Assembly (NCBI GenBank): GCA_963746315.1
Contig: CAVVAR010000010.1
Coordinates: 248,001-312,000 of the forward strand
Length of the DNA: 64,000 nt
Source: Ga0077555 sp963746315
GTDB taxonomy: Bacteria > Pseudomonadota > Alphaproteobacteria > Rhizobiales > Hyphomicrobiaceae
Direction of reading: 5' to 3'
Part shown: positions 8,729 to 16,551 of the stretch, piece after piece
Numbering within the stretch: the stretch's first letter is position 1
Layout: every line of letters starts with the position of its first letter
Position numbers and translations under genes: made by a program
The notes under the pieces: generated by a model
Databases searched by the model: none
What the model saw: the letters and a program-made list of their open reading frames with translations, nothing else
What the model was told of the DNA's origin: nothing

Positions 8729-9235
8729 ATGATGGCGCAAGACATGGCCCCCACCACACATCGCGACCGCTTCGAGCTGACGCGCTTCCTCGAGGGACGC
8801 ACGATGGCCTGGGGCATATTCGAGGATCGGTTCGGGCGCCTGCGCAGGCGCTTCAGCGTCGAGATGCACGGCCGTTGGGAGGCCGGCACCTTCGTCCTCG
8901 ATGAGGTCTTCGTCTACGACACGGGTGCACGCGAGGAGCGGACGTGGCGCGTCGTCCCGACCGGCGAGGGGCGGTTCACGGCGACCTGTCCCGACTGCAT
9001 CGGCAGCGCGACGGGAGAGTGCGACGAGCAGTCGATCCGCATGCGGTATCGCTTCCGCCTGAAGCTTGAAGCGCGCGAGATCAGCGTCGATTTCGACGAC
9101 CGCATCTACCGGATGGGCGATACGATCGCGGTCAACCGGGCAACGATGCGCAAGTGGGGCGTCAAGCTCGGCGAGCTGTCGCTCTTCTTCGAGCAGAAAA
9201 CCGGCGAGGCCGCGTCCAGCCGAGCCAGCGCGTAA
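8729..9235 (+). CDS. DUF3833 domain-containing protein
   Basis: 168 residues matching DUF3833 over nearly the whole length: FLEGRTMAWGIFEDRFGRLR near the N-terminus, FVLDEVFVYDTGAREERTWR, then FDDRIYRMGDTIAVNRATMR and KWGVKLGELSLFFEQK at the end. No signal peptide is visible, although many members are lipoproteins. The function is unknown. DUF3833 genes recur with DUF1365, DUF2878, DUF2177 and cfa in RpoE-ChrR type loci, and this one follows cfa by 44 nt on the same strand, so it should belong to the same operon. Confidence 0.88.
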   Translation: MMAQDMAPTTHRDRFELTRFLEGRTMAWGIFEDRFGRLRRRFSVEMHGRWEAGTFVLDEVFVYDTGAREERTWRVVPTGEGRFTATCPDCIGSATGECDEQSIRMRYRFRLKLEAREISVDFDDRIYRMGDTIAVNRATMRKWGVKLGELSLFFEQKTGEAASSRASA

Positions 9236-9278
9236 CCGGCCCTACCGGGCACGGCCCAAAGCGAGAGCAACAACCGTG

Positions 9279-10031
9279 TCAGCCGGACATGCGGCTGGCG
9301 ATGCGTAGGAAGAGCGCATTCGGTATCATCCTCAGCGCCTTCATCATCGCGACGAGTTGCCAGGGAAAGGCGATCTCGAACCGACCGCGGGCGAGGCCGC
9401 GATGGATACGAGCCGCGGCGTCGCTCGCGTCGAGAATGAACGGCATGGGAAACTCGTTCACGGACGTCATGGGCGTCTCGACAAAACCCGGATTGACGAG
9501 GCTGACGACGATGCCGTGACGTGACAGCTCGAGCCGCAGCACCTCGGCCAAGCTGATCACGGCGGCCTTCGTCGGGGCATATGCGGAAGCCATCGGCAGA
9601 CCGCGATAGCCGGCAACCGATGCGACAAGTGCGATGTGGCCACGCCCGGCCGACGTCATCGCAGGAATCAACGGCTGCAGAACATTGACGATGCCGAAAT
9701 AATTCACCGCCATCGACTGCACGGCCCGGTCGGCATCGTAGTCGGTGGCCTTCATCGGGTGCCAGACGCCGGCATTGAGGACGGCCAGATCTATGCCACC
9801 GAGCTCGGCGACGATGTGGGCATGCGCCTCCGCCACAGCGAACCGATCGGTGACATCGACGGGAAAGGCAAACAGATTGGCGTGCATGTCGGCGAGAGCG
9901 GCGAGTTTATCCGCCGAGCGCGCCGAGATGGCGACGCGCACCCCGTCCCGCGCGAGGCGCAACGCCAGCTCGCGGCCGATACCGGTGCTGGCTCCCGTGA
10001 TCCAAGCCGTTCTCCAGGATGGCTGCGACAT
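9279..10031 (-). CDS. Short-chain dehydrogenase/reductase, third gene of the rpoE-chrR operon
   Basis: A 250-residue classical SDR. The NAD(P)-binding motif TGASTGIG is at residues 12-19, VLNAGVW is the NAG motif, and the catalytic Ser-Tyr-Lys is seen in VASVAGYRG and SAYAPTKAAV. The C-terminus (LVAMMKALRMIPNALFLRIA) is hydrophobic and may associate with the membrane, as in SDRs acting on lipid substrates. It starts 12 nt after chrR on the same strand and so should be co-expressed with rpoE and chrR. A fatty-acid-related substrate is inference from context. Confidence 0.88.
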   Translation of the reverse strand: MSQPSWRTAWITGASTGIGRELALRLARDGVRVAISARSADKLAALADMHANLFAFPVDVTDRFAVAEAHAHIVAELGGIDLAVLNAGVWHPMKATDYDADRAVQSMAVNYFGIVNVLQPLIPAMTSAGRGHIALVASVAGYRGLPMASAYAPTKAAVISLAEVLRLELSRHGIVVSLVNPGFVETPMTSVNEFPMPFILDASDAAARIHRGLARGRFEIAFPWQLVAMMKALRMIPNALFLRIASRMSG

Positions 10032-10043
10032 GCGAGGCTCACC

Positions 10044-10694
10044 TCACATGCCGGTCCAGGGTTGCACGAGCCGCGCGACGAGACCTTTGAACCGCGCTGG
10101 CCTGTCGCTGGCGATCAGGCACACACAACCCGCCTGCGCGTCGGCGACTGGCGTATGCTCGACGTCCTCGTCCACGTCCTGGATGTCACCGGAGCGGTAA
10201 GTTCCGGTTTCGTCGGCGTAGGCACCATCTAGCACCAGCGTCAGTTCCGCGCCGCCGTGACCGTGCTCCGGCATCCGGCGAGCGGCTGCGATCTTGAGCA
10301 GGCGTAGGTCTCCCTCGACTCCGGCCGTCAACGGCAGCCTGTGGTGCCATACACCCGGCCCCAGCCGCTTCCACGGGATGGTGTCGAAGGTCAGCCCATA
10401 CGCACGGGCGATCGGCGACGGCAGACGGCCAGGCGAAGCGCCAAGGGCGGCCGGATGCTCGGCCGCCCCCTCGCGGCGGGGCCTTGCTTGGAGGTGAGAC
10501 GGCTGAGACGGCACATCGGCCGGAACGGCGCGCATCATCAATGCTGCGCCAATCAACTCCATGTCGGCGATCTCCCGCCGGCACTGCGCGCACAACGCGG
10601 CGTGCGCCGCGACGACAGCGGCCAGAGGCTCCGCCAAAGTACCGGCTGCGAAGCTCATCAATGTGGCGGGATCCGGGTGCTTCCTGATCGACAT
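10044..10694 (-). CDS. chrR: ChrR-family anti-sigma factor (zinc anti-sigma domain plus cupin)
   Basis: A 216-residue ChrR-like anti-sigma factor. The N-terminal zinc-binding domain has H31-A-A-L-C35-A-Q-C38 (HAALCAQCRRE), the HxxxCxxC signature that, together with an upstream His, holds Zn and binds the sigma factor. The C-terminal cupin domain has the metal-binding HGHGGAE and a late conserved acidic/His segment (DVDEDVEHTPVADAQAG). In R. sphaeroides ChrR sequesters RpoE and releases it on singlet oxygen. The ATG at 10694 follows a good ribosome-binding sequence (GGAGCTGAGG). A GTG at 10700 overlaps the rpoE stop (GTGA) and is an alternative start. Tight coupling to rpoE fits a sigma/anti-sigma pair. 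Confidence 0.92.
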   Translation of the reverse strand: MSIRKHPDPATLMSFAAGTLAEPLAAVVAAHAALCAQCRREIADMELIGAALMMRAVPADVPSQPSHLQARPRREGAAEHPAALGASPGRLPSPIARAYGLTFDTIPWKRLGPGVWHHRLPLTAGVEGDLRLLKIAAARRMPEHGHGGAELTLVLDGAYADETGTYRSGDIQDVDEDVEHTPVADAQAGCVCLIASDRPARFKGLVARLVQPWTGM

Positions 10695-10696
10695 GC

Positions 10697-11233
10697 TCAC
10701 CTCAGCTCCTCCAAAGCATCGCGAAGCTTGGCGTAGGCCAGGCGGATGCGGGACTTGACGGTCCCAAGCGGTAACGACAAACGCTCGGCGATCTCGCTGT
10801 GTGGCAAGCCCTCGATGAAAGCGAGTGTCACGGCCTCGATCTGCTCGGGCGGCAAATCGCGCAACGCGGCCTGCACGCGCACTTGGCGCTGCTGCTGCTC
10901 GACCGTGCTGTCCGCCGGCGGCTCCTCCGAGGGGATGGTGGCGGAATGCTCCTCGGTCAGCTCCTGCCAGACCTTCTGGCGGCGAATACGATCGATGCGC
11001 AGATTGCGCGCGATCGTGAAAATCCAGGCGCTCGGGCTTCCCTTCTCAGCCGAATAGAGCGCCGCTTTGCGCCAGACGGTAACCAGAGTCTCGTGTGCCA
11101 GCTCGTCGGCGAGATTGGCGTCGACCCCCTGTTGCATCATGTATCGACGCACGCGCGGGCGATATTCGTCGAACAGGCTGCGAAAGGCTTCGTCGCCGCG
11201 GTCCGTGGCGATCCGGGACAACAAGTCGGACAT
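10697..11233 (-). CDS. rpoE: RNA polymerase ECF sigma factor, RpoE (ECF11) type
   Basis: 178 residues from the ATG at 11233 (MSDLLSRIATDRGDEAF), preceded by GGTGGGG; a longer reading to 11509 adds unrelated sequence. Region 2 is clear: FRSLFDEYRPRVRRYMMQQG, ADELAHETLVTVWRKAALYS and WIFTIARNLRIDRIRRQKVW. Region 4 reads DLPPEQIEAVTLAFIEGLPH, then EIAERLSLPLGTVKSRIRLA. Together with the downstream chrR gene and the flanking target genes this is the ECF11 singlet-oxygen sigma factor. A motif of the kind it should recognise lies in its own upstream region (11344-11369), implying autoregulation. Confidence 0.93.
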   Translation of the reverse strand: MSDLLSRIATDRGDEAFRSLFDEYRPRVRRYMMQQGVDANLADELAHETLVTVWRKAALYSAEKGSPSAWIFTIARNLRIDRIRRQKVWQELTEEHSATIPSEEPPADSTVEQQQRQVRVQAALRDLPPEQIEAVTLAFIEGLPHSEIAERLSLPLGTVKSRIRLAYAKLRDALEELR

Positions 11234-11343
11234 CGAGCCCCACCGTCTGGGAGGTCCCGGCCGTGGGCGGGTCCCCGCAAAATGCGCTGCGCCTAGCATA
11301 AATGCTCTCTCCGACTCCGCAATCGCGGCGTTTACCGGGGGTC

Positions 11344-11369
11344 TACGGCCGAGCGCGACCGGTGGATCA
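11344..11369 (-). promoter_or_regulatory. Putative autoregulated RpoE promoter of rpoE-chrR-SDR
   Basis: On the minus strand, TGATCC (11369-11364), a 16-nt spacer, then CGTAGAC from 11347. This is the best match of the three to the R. sphaeroides RpoE consensus. It is 111 nt before the rpoE start, giving a moderately long leader. Confidence 0.72.
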
Positions 11370-11419
11370 TCTACGGGGCGATGCCCGGCGCAGCGCCGGC
11401 CACCAACGCCGCCGGCGGT

Positions 11420-11445
11420 GATCCGCCAAAGCCTGCCCGGCGTTG
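11420..11445 (+). promoter_or_regulatory. Putative RpoE promoter of DUF2177-DUF2878
   Basis: TGATCC at 11420-11425, a 16-nt spacer, then CGTTG from 11442. The spacing equals that of the two other motifs; the -10-like part differs at one base (CGTT, not CGTA). It lies 56 nt before the DUF2177 start and back-to-back with the rpoE promoter, the two -35 elements being about 50 bp apart. Confidence 0.62.
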
Positions 11446-11501
11446 CGACCAAATAGCCGAGAAGTGCACGCGGGCGATGGTCTGCGGTGCGGGAGGCACT
11501 C

Positions 11502-11948
11502 ATGCACACGTTCGCAGCAATGCTCGCCGGCTACGTGGCTGCGCTCCTGGCCTTCTTGGTGCTTGATGCGGCCTGGCTCTCCCTGGTCGCCGTAGACTTG
11601 TTCCGCCAGCAGCTCGGGGCCATCCTGCGAGATCAGCCGAATATCGCGGCCGTCGTCGTGTTCTATCTTATCTATGCCTGCGGCCTTACTGTGCTCGCCG
11701 TCAAGCCGGCTTTGGCTCGCTCCTCACCAGGATCGGCCGCGGCAACTGGTGGATTGGTGGGCCTGACCGCCTATGGGACGTTCGATCTCACCAACCTTGC
11801 GATCATCTCCGGATGGACGCCCATGCTGGCGATCGTCGACATGACGTGGGGAACGGCAGCCTCGGCCGCTGCAGCATCGGCGGGCTACGCGGTCGCTGCG
11901 CGCTTATCTCCGCCGGACGCCGGCCTCCAGGGGCGGCTGCAATCGTGA
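11502..11948 (+). CDS. DUF2177 family membrane protein
   Basis: 148 residues from the ATG at 11502, after GGGAGGCACTC. The protein has four predicted membrane spans: one starting at FAAMLAGYVAALLAFLVLDA, one around VVVFYLIYACGLTVLAV, one around GLVGLTAYGTFDLTNLAIIS and a last one near the C-terminus. The LTAYGTFDLTNLA segment is the hallmark of DUF2177. The function is unknown, but the family is a regular member of RpoE-ChrR and Cfa-linked lipid loci. Its stop overlaps the GTG start of the next gene (GTGA). Confidence 0.88.
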   Translation: MHTFAAMLAGYVAALLAFLVLDAAWLSLVAVDLFRQQLGAILRDQPNIAAVVVFYLIYACGLTVLAVKPALARSSPGSAAATGGLVGLTAYGTFDLTNLAIISGWTPMLAIVDMTWGTAASAAAASAGYAVAARLSPPDAGLQGRLQS

Positions 11949-12484
11949 GCCTCCGCTCGATCGGAGAGCTGGCGGGCTTCCAGGCCGTATGGCTCATTAG
12001 CGCGTTAGGCGCGGCGCAGGGGTGGAGTGCTCCCGGTGTCGTCGCAGGATGCCTCTTCGTCGCCGCACAGCTTAGCGTGCACGGCGCGCAGCGCGCGGTG
12101 ATCGCAACGACATTCGCCAGTGGTCTTCTGGGGCTCGCCATGGAGACACTGGCCATGACGGCCGGCCTCGTCGGCTACTCGGCGCACTGGCCGCACGCGA
12201 GCTTCGCACCCGCGTGGATCGCTGTGCTGTGGCTTGCGTTCGGCAGCACGATCCCGACCTTCGCGACGCTGCTCGGCTCACGCCCGTTGCTCGCCGCGGC
12301 CATGCTTGGAGCGCTGTTCGGACCGTTAGCCTACGCCGCCGGGGCGAAACTAGGTGCGCTGCAGATCGCGCAACCGGCGTGGATCGCCTACACGATGATC
12401 GCCTGCGCCTGGGGCATCGCCCTTCCCGCACTGGTTGGGCTGGCACGAGCGGCGGCCGAACGAAAGCCCGGCCTCGCCAGTTGA
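11945..12484 (+). CDS. DUF2878 family membrane protein
   Basis: 179 residues from a GTG at 11945 that overlaps the previous stop. Predicted spans are visible near residues 8-22, 25-42, 45-70, 78-96, 100-120 and 145-165. The segment FAPAWIAVLWLAFGSTIPTF is typical of DUF2878, another family restricted to the DUF1365/cfa/DUF2177/DUF3833 neighbourhood. The function is unknown. With DUF2177 it forms a two-gene operon driven by its own RpoE-type promoter. It ends 25 bp from the convergent mutY gene. Confidence 0.82.
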   Translation: MSLRSIGELAGFQAVWLISALGAAQGWSAPGVVAGCLFVAAQLSVHGAQRAVIATTFASGLLGLAMETLAMTAGLVGYSAHWPHASFAPAWIAVLWLAFGSTIPTFATLLGSRPLLAAAMLGALFGPLAYAAGAKLGALQIAQPAWIAYTMIACAWGIALPALVGLARAAAERKPGLAS

Positions 12485-12509
12485 TACCCCGCCAACGACG
12501 TCACGCTTG

Positions 12510-13709
12510 TCAGCCATCGCCCATGGCGTGAGCGATGACCTTGCGCATGACGCTTGGCAGGGCTGCCTTGGCAAGCGCCCGACGCGGCAACCAGCGGCAA
12601 CGGTCGGCGTCGGCCCAGAGGTCGAGCTGCGCATCGGCGTCGACGACCGCACGCACGATCGTCAACTCGAGGCGGAAGTGCGTGAAGGTGTGGCTGACCA
12701 CGCCGGTCACCGGCCACCATTCGGCGCGCAGCGGCGCCGCTTTCATGGCGCGCTCGATGGCGAGGCGGTCGTCACCCCAATCCGTCGAGGGCACCTCGAG
12801 CATGCCGCCGAGCAGCCCGGCCTCCGGCCGGCGCCGCAGAAGAATGTGGCCGTCCTCGCGGAGCGCGACGAAGGCGATACCGTACCGCACCGGGCGCTCG
12901 GCCTTGGCCTTGCGCATCGGCAGTGTCGCCTCGATGCCGAGGGCGCGGGCCTCGCAAGCCGGACTCACAGGGCACATCAGGCACGATGGTCGCTTCGGGG
13001 TGCAGATGCGCGCACCGAGGTCCATCATCGCCTGGGCGTGGTCGCCTGCGCGGACTGCTGGGGTCAGCGTCGCCGCGAGGGAGCGAAGCTGTGGTTTGGA
13101 GGACGGCAGAGGCTCGCGCACAGCGAAAAGTCGCGAGACGACGCGCTCGATATTGCCGTCGACAGGGGTTGCGCAGGCGCCGAACGCGATCGCGGAAATG
13201 GCTGCCGCCGTATAGGGGCCGATGCCCGGCAGCTCGCGCAACTCGGCCTCCCCGGCGGGGAAACGACCGCCATGACGCTCGACCACGGCCTTGGCGCAGG
13301 CATGAAGGTTGCGGGCGCGTGAGTAGTAGCCGAGCCCGGCCCAGGCCGCGAGCACGTCGTCGAGCTTGGCCTTGGCGAGGCGCTCCACTTTCGGCCAGCG
13401 CCGAACGAACTCGAGGAAATAGGGCACCACCGCCTTGACGGTCGTCTGCTGCAGCATGATCTCGGACAGCCAGACGCGGTAGGGGTCCGGTGTCTCCCCC
13501 GGCCCGTAGCGCCACGGCAGGTCGCGCCGTTCGCGGTCGTACCAATCGAGCAGAGGGCCTGACATCTGCTCGACGGTTAGGGCCGAATTGGCGGCCGGCA
13601 GGCTCTCCCCCGGCAGGCCCTCGCCCGGCTGGCGACCGAGCGAGCTTTCGCCGGCATCCGCTGAGGTGCCCCTCGGCCGGAATGGTTGCTCTATTGCCAC
13701 AGTGCTCAT
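12510..13709 (-). CDS. mutY: A/G-specific adenine DNA glycosylase MutY
   Basis: A 399-residue MutY. It removes adenine mispaired with 8-oxoguanine or guanine. Visible features: the catalytic glutamate in VWLSEIMLQQTTVKAVVPYF; the helix-hairpin-helix LRELPGIGPYTAAAISAIAF followed by the catalytic aspartate in TPVDGNIERVVSRLF; and the [4Fe-4S] ligands in the C-x6-C-x2-C-x5-C pattern of CTPKRPSCLMCPVSPAC. The C-terminal Nudix-like domain, which recognises 8-oxoG, includes ILLRRRPEAGLLGGMLEVPS. The first 45 or so residues are extra and low in complexity, so a later start is possible. It is divergent from the DUF721 gene, a common alphaproteobacterial order. Confidence 0.95.
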   Translation of the reverse strand: MSTVAIEQPFRPRGTSADAGESSLGRQPGEGLPGESLPAANSALTVEQMSGPLLDWYDRERRDLPWRYGPGETPDPYRVWLSEIMLQQTTVKAVVPYFLEFVRRWPKVERLAKAKLDDVLAAWAGLGYYSRARNLHACAKAVVERHGGRFPAGEAELRELPGIGPYTAAAISAIAFGACATPVDGNIERVVSRLFAVREPLPSSKPQLRSLAATLTPAVRAGDHAQAMMDLGARICTPKRPSCLMCPVSPACEARALGIEATLPMRKAKAERPVRYGIAFVALREDGHILLRRRPEAGLLGGMLEVPSTDWGDDRLAIERAMKAAPLRAEWWPVTGVVSHTFTHFRLELTIVRAVVDADAQLDLWADADRCRWLPRRALAKAALPSVMRKVIAHAMGDG

Positions 13710-13804
13710 GGCAGGCCCCCGCGCGTCAATCCGGCGAATCGTTTAACTCGATCTTAAGGATGTGGCGGTGCGATGGGAACCGCACTGTGTGGGGACGACC
13801 AGAG

Positions 13805-14452
13805 ATGCAGATCAAGGCACCGGCTCTCGGCAGAAATGACACGCGCGCCCCCGGCGGCCACGCACGGCTCGCCGCTTACGCCGCGCGGCTGCCGCATCGC
13901 CAGCCGCCTTCCCGCACGACCGGACCGCAGCCGGTCTACGCCAAGACGGTCGGCAGCTTCGTACCCCGCCTGACCAAGCCGGCCTTCGAGCGCTACGGCT
14001 TCTCGGCCGCCGCACTGATCACGGATTGGGAGACGATCGTCGGCGCCGACATTGCACGCGACACGATGCCGGAGCGGCTGAAATGGCCGAAGCGGGCCGA
14101 CTGGTCGGGCGACGAGGCCGCCGAGGAGAACCGAGGCAGGCCGGGTGCGACCTTGGTGCTGGCCGTCGCGGCCGGCCGAGCGCTCGACATCCAGTACAAG
14201 GGCAGCCAGCTCATCGAGCGGATCAACGCCTACTTCGGCTATCGCGCCATTGCCGACATGCGCATCGTGCAGGTGGCGTCGATCAAGCCGGCCGCGACAC
14301 CGGGTGCTGTTGCACGAGCAACAACCGGCGGCACAGCCGCCCAGCCCCGCGCAGAGCTGGCCCGGATCGCCGAGCCCGGCCTCAAGGCGGCGCTCGAACG
14401 CATGGCTCAGGGCCTGGTCGCCCGGTCGTCCGGAGCACGCGGCAAGGCTTGA
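13805..14452 (+). CDS. DUF721 (DciA-like) family protein
   Basis: 215 residues from the ATG at 13805. The central part, VGSFVPRLTKPAFERYGFSA and ITDWETIVGADIARDTMPER, matches DUF721, and GATLVLAVAAGRALDIQYKG completes the domain. DUF721 proteins resemble DciA, which helps load the replicative helicase in bacteria lacking DnaC. Whether this alphaproteobacterial branch does so is not established. The Ala/Pro-rich N-terminus looks disordered. The order mutY, DUF721, dsbA, smc is shared with many Hyphomicrobiales. A two-hairpin repeat lies downstream. Confidence 0.82.
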   Translation: MQIKAPALGRNDTRAPGGHARLAAYAARLPHRQPPSRTTGPQPVYAKTVGSFVPRLTKPAFERYGFSAAALITDWETIVGADIARDTMPERLKWPKRADWSGDEAAEENRGRPGATLVLAVAAGRALDIQYKGSQLIERINAYFGYRAIADMRIVQVASIKPAATPGAVARATTGGTAAQPRAELARIAEPGLKAALERMAQGLVARSSGARGKA

Positions 14453-14540
14453 CGAAGCCGCCGTCCTGCCGCATTGCCTCGCTCACGGCAAGTTCATGGT
14501 GGGTTCAGCCTGGAACCGCCTTAAAGGCTATGCGCTTCGC

Positions 14541-14707
14541 CTCGTGGCCCGTCGCGCCTAAATCGCATCATGATCGGAACCGCTTCCGATTTAGGCGCGA
14601 GATAAGGGCCACTAGAGAAATCATTAGCTTAGCGTGGCGTTTGTCGCGCCTTAGTTGCCTCCGAGCGAGCCGCACGATCTGGCAACTAAGGCGCGACGCC
14701 ACACTAG
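14541..14707. repeat. Dispersed two-hairpin repeat, copy A
   Basis: Two consecutive hairpins in the DUF721-dsbA spacer (14453-14755). Hairpin 1: outer arms GTGGCCC (14544-14550) and GGGCCAC (14606-14612), inner stem TCGCGCCTAAATCG (14552-14565) pairing perfectly with 14587-14600. A connector (AATCATTAGCTTAG) follows. Hairpin 2: outer arms GTGGCGT (14634-14640) and ACGCCAC (14696-14702), inner 16-bp perfect stem TCGCGCCTTAGTTGCC (14644-14659) with 14681-14696. The copy ends in CACACTAG. The outer arms, connector and CTAG ends recur in copies B (46296) and C (59503), while the inner stems do not. The rest of this spacer shows nothing else. Confidence 0.85.
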
Positions 14708-14755
14708 GGCGATGAGCCATCAAGCATGCCCCGATCCGAATCGGAGGAGACCGAC

Positions 14756-15433
14756 GTGACTGACTTCAACGAGCGCCTTCTTCGGACGACGGTGACGCGA
14801 CGTCCCGTGGTGATCGCCGCCGCGGCGCTGCTGCTCAGCCCCCATCTCGCGCTGGCGCAGGGCACCAAGGCCGAGGCGGATCTTACCGCCGAGCTGATGA
14901 AGCCCGGCCCGATCCCTGACATCGTCGTCGGCAAGGCCGATGCACCCGTGACCATCGTCGAGTACGCCTCGATGACGTGCAGCCATTGCGCCAATTTCCA
15001 CAACACCGTGCTACCGAAGCTCAAGGAAAAGTACATCGACACCGGCAAGGTGAAGCTGATCCTGCGAGAGTTCCCGCTCGACAACCTGGCCGCGGCGGCT
15101 TCGATGCTGGCGCGCTGCGCGGGCGAGGAAAAGACGTACGACCTCATCTCGGCCTTTTTCGCCAAGCAGAACGACTGGGCCTTCGTGCAGTCGAACCATG
15201 TGCCGGCGCTCTTCAAGATCGCCAGCGAGCATGGCTTCACCAAAGAGAGTTTCGACAAGTGCCTGACTGACCAGAAGTTGCTGGACGGCGTGACGGCGAC
15301 ACGGGACCGCGGCAACAAGGTGCTCGGCGTGCGTTCCACTCCGACGTTCTTCGTCAATGGGAAGAAGCTCGCCGACCGCGCCGACCAGATCGAGAGCTTC
15401 GACAAGGCCATCGAGCCGCTGCTGAAGCAGTAG
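14756..15433 (+). CDS. DsbA-family thiol:disulfide oxidoreductase
   Basis: 225 residues from a GTG at 14756 with the strong ribosome-binding sequence GGAGGAGA seven bases before it; an ATG at 14726 is a weaker alternative. A signal peptide is visible (RRPVVIAAAALLLSPHLALA, cleavage after residue 35), so the protein is periplasmic. The thioredoxin-fold catalytic motif is C75-S-H-C78 in MTCSHCANFH, and the cis-proline segment is GVRSTPTFFVNG. The protein belongs to the DsbA/DsbG-like family commonly found just upstream of smc in alphaproteobacteria. It probably introduces or repairs disulfides in secreted proteins. A lipoprotein paralogue follows 83 bp downstream. Confidence 0.9.
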   Translation: MTDFNERLLRTTVTRRPVVIAAAALLLSPHLALAQGTKAEADLTAELMKPGPIPDIVVGKADAPVTIVEYASMTCSHCANFHNTVLPKLKEKYIDTGKVKLILREFPLDNLAAAASMLARCAGEEKTYDLISAFFAKQNDWAFVQSNHVPALFKIASEHGFTKESFDKCLTDQKLLDGVTATRDRGNKVLGVRSTPTFFVNGKKLADRADQIESFDKAIEPLLKQ

Positions 15434-15516
15434 CGGCAGGCGGCAGCCGGTTCTGCGTTCGGGACGGGGCCCCGATCGAGCGGGGAGCACAGAACCGACG
15501 AGGGGGGACGCGCGGC

Positions 15517-16362
15517 ATGCAGTCGATCGGGATGGGGCGGCTCCATGGAAGGCGCGCTGCCGCGGCGGCCGTGCTGCTGCTGGCAACGCTCGTCGGTGGG
15601 TGCGCCGGTGACAGCGCCTCGCTCCTGACTGCGACCAAGGCCGGCGCGGGCGCACCTGGAAGCACGCCTGATACGGCCGAGGCCGCGAGCACGTCGCCCT
15701 ACGGTGTGACGCAGGCGTCCGCCAAGCCGTTCAATCCGTTCGCGCCCGACGGCGCCTCCGACCGGCCGCCGCGCGAGGTAATCGCCAACCCGACGCTCGC
15801 CGAGGTGCTGAAAGCGGGGCCGCTGCCGGAATTCTCGCTCGGTAAGGCGGACGCCCCTGTGGTGATGGTCAAGTACATGTCGTTGACCTGCCAGCACTGC
15901 CGCCGCTTTATGGCCGAGACGTTTCCGGCGCTCAAACGCGAGTACATCGACACCGGCAAGGTGCGGCTGATCATCCGCGAGTTTCCGATCGGCCGGACCA
16001 GCGGCAACGCGACGATCGCGCTACGCTGCGCGCCGATGGCGCAATACCTGACGCTCTATCGCAAGTTCCTCGAGCAGCAATCGGCCTGGGTCTCGCAGGA
16101 GGTGCGACCCGAGGCGATCATGAAGGTGGCGGCGCAGGTCGGGCTGACCCGGGCCCAGTACGAAGCCTGCGTCAAGGATGCGGGCCTCATCGAAGGCCTG
16201 AAGCAGATCAAGGACCGCGGCCGCGACCTCGGCATCATCGGCACCCCCAACTTCTTCGTCGGCAACAAGCTGGTGAAGTCGGTGCTCGGAATCAGCGAGA
16301 TCCGCGCGATCGTAGACCCGATGGTGGCGGGACAGAGCACGCCGGCCAGAAAGGCCGGATGA
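15517..16362 (+). CDS. DsbA-family thiol oxidoreductase, predicted lipoprotein
   Basis: 281 residues. The signal peptide ends in a lipobox (LLLATLVGGC, Cys29), so it should be lipid-anchored. A linker of about 60 residues rich in Ala, Pro and Ser precedes the thioredoxin domain, which has C125-Q-H-C128 (LTCQHCRRFM) and the cis-Pro loop IIGTPNFFVGN. The core, LGKADAPVVMVKYMSLTCQH, parallels LVGKADAPVTIVEYASMTCS-type sequence in the upstream DsbA, so the pair is probably a tandem duplication with one copy becoming a lipoprotein. It probably acts in the periplasm on a distinct substrate set. Confidence 0.88.
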   Translation: MQSIGMGRLHGRRAAAAAVLLLATLVGGCAGDSASLLTATKAGAGAPGSTPDTAEAASTSPYGVTQASAKPFNPFAPDGASDRPPREVIANPTLAEVLKAGPLPEFSLGKADAPVVMVKYMSLTCQHCRRFMAETFPALKREYIDTGKVRLIIREFPIGRTSGNATIALRCAPMAQYLTLYRKFLEQQSAWVSQEVRPEAIMKVAAQVGLTRAQYEACVKDAGLIEGLKQIKDRGRDLGIIGTPNFFVGNKLVKSVLGISEIRAIVDPMVAGQSTPARKAG

Positions 16363-16551
16363 AACGCGGGTTGAGGTGAAGGCTGGGAGCGGAGATGCTG
16401 ACCCGCCGCTTCGGAGCGCTCCAGTCTGCGTTCACAGGTGCGGCAACGCCAATCCGATGGATTCCGGTTGGAGTTGACTGCATGAACTGACATTAGTCGC
16501 GAGAATGGAGCGACTGAGCCAAGTGCCATACGTACTGTCGTGGTACTGAGT

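Noticed and set aside
12510..13709. Longer mutY N-terminus taken as a fused domain
   Set aside because: The first 45 or so residues are Gly/Ser/Pro-rich with no fold signature and are more likely a poorly defined start than a fusion.
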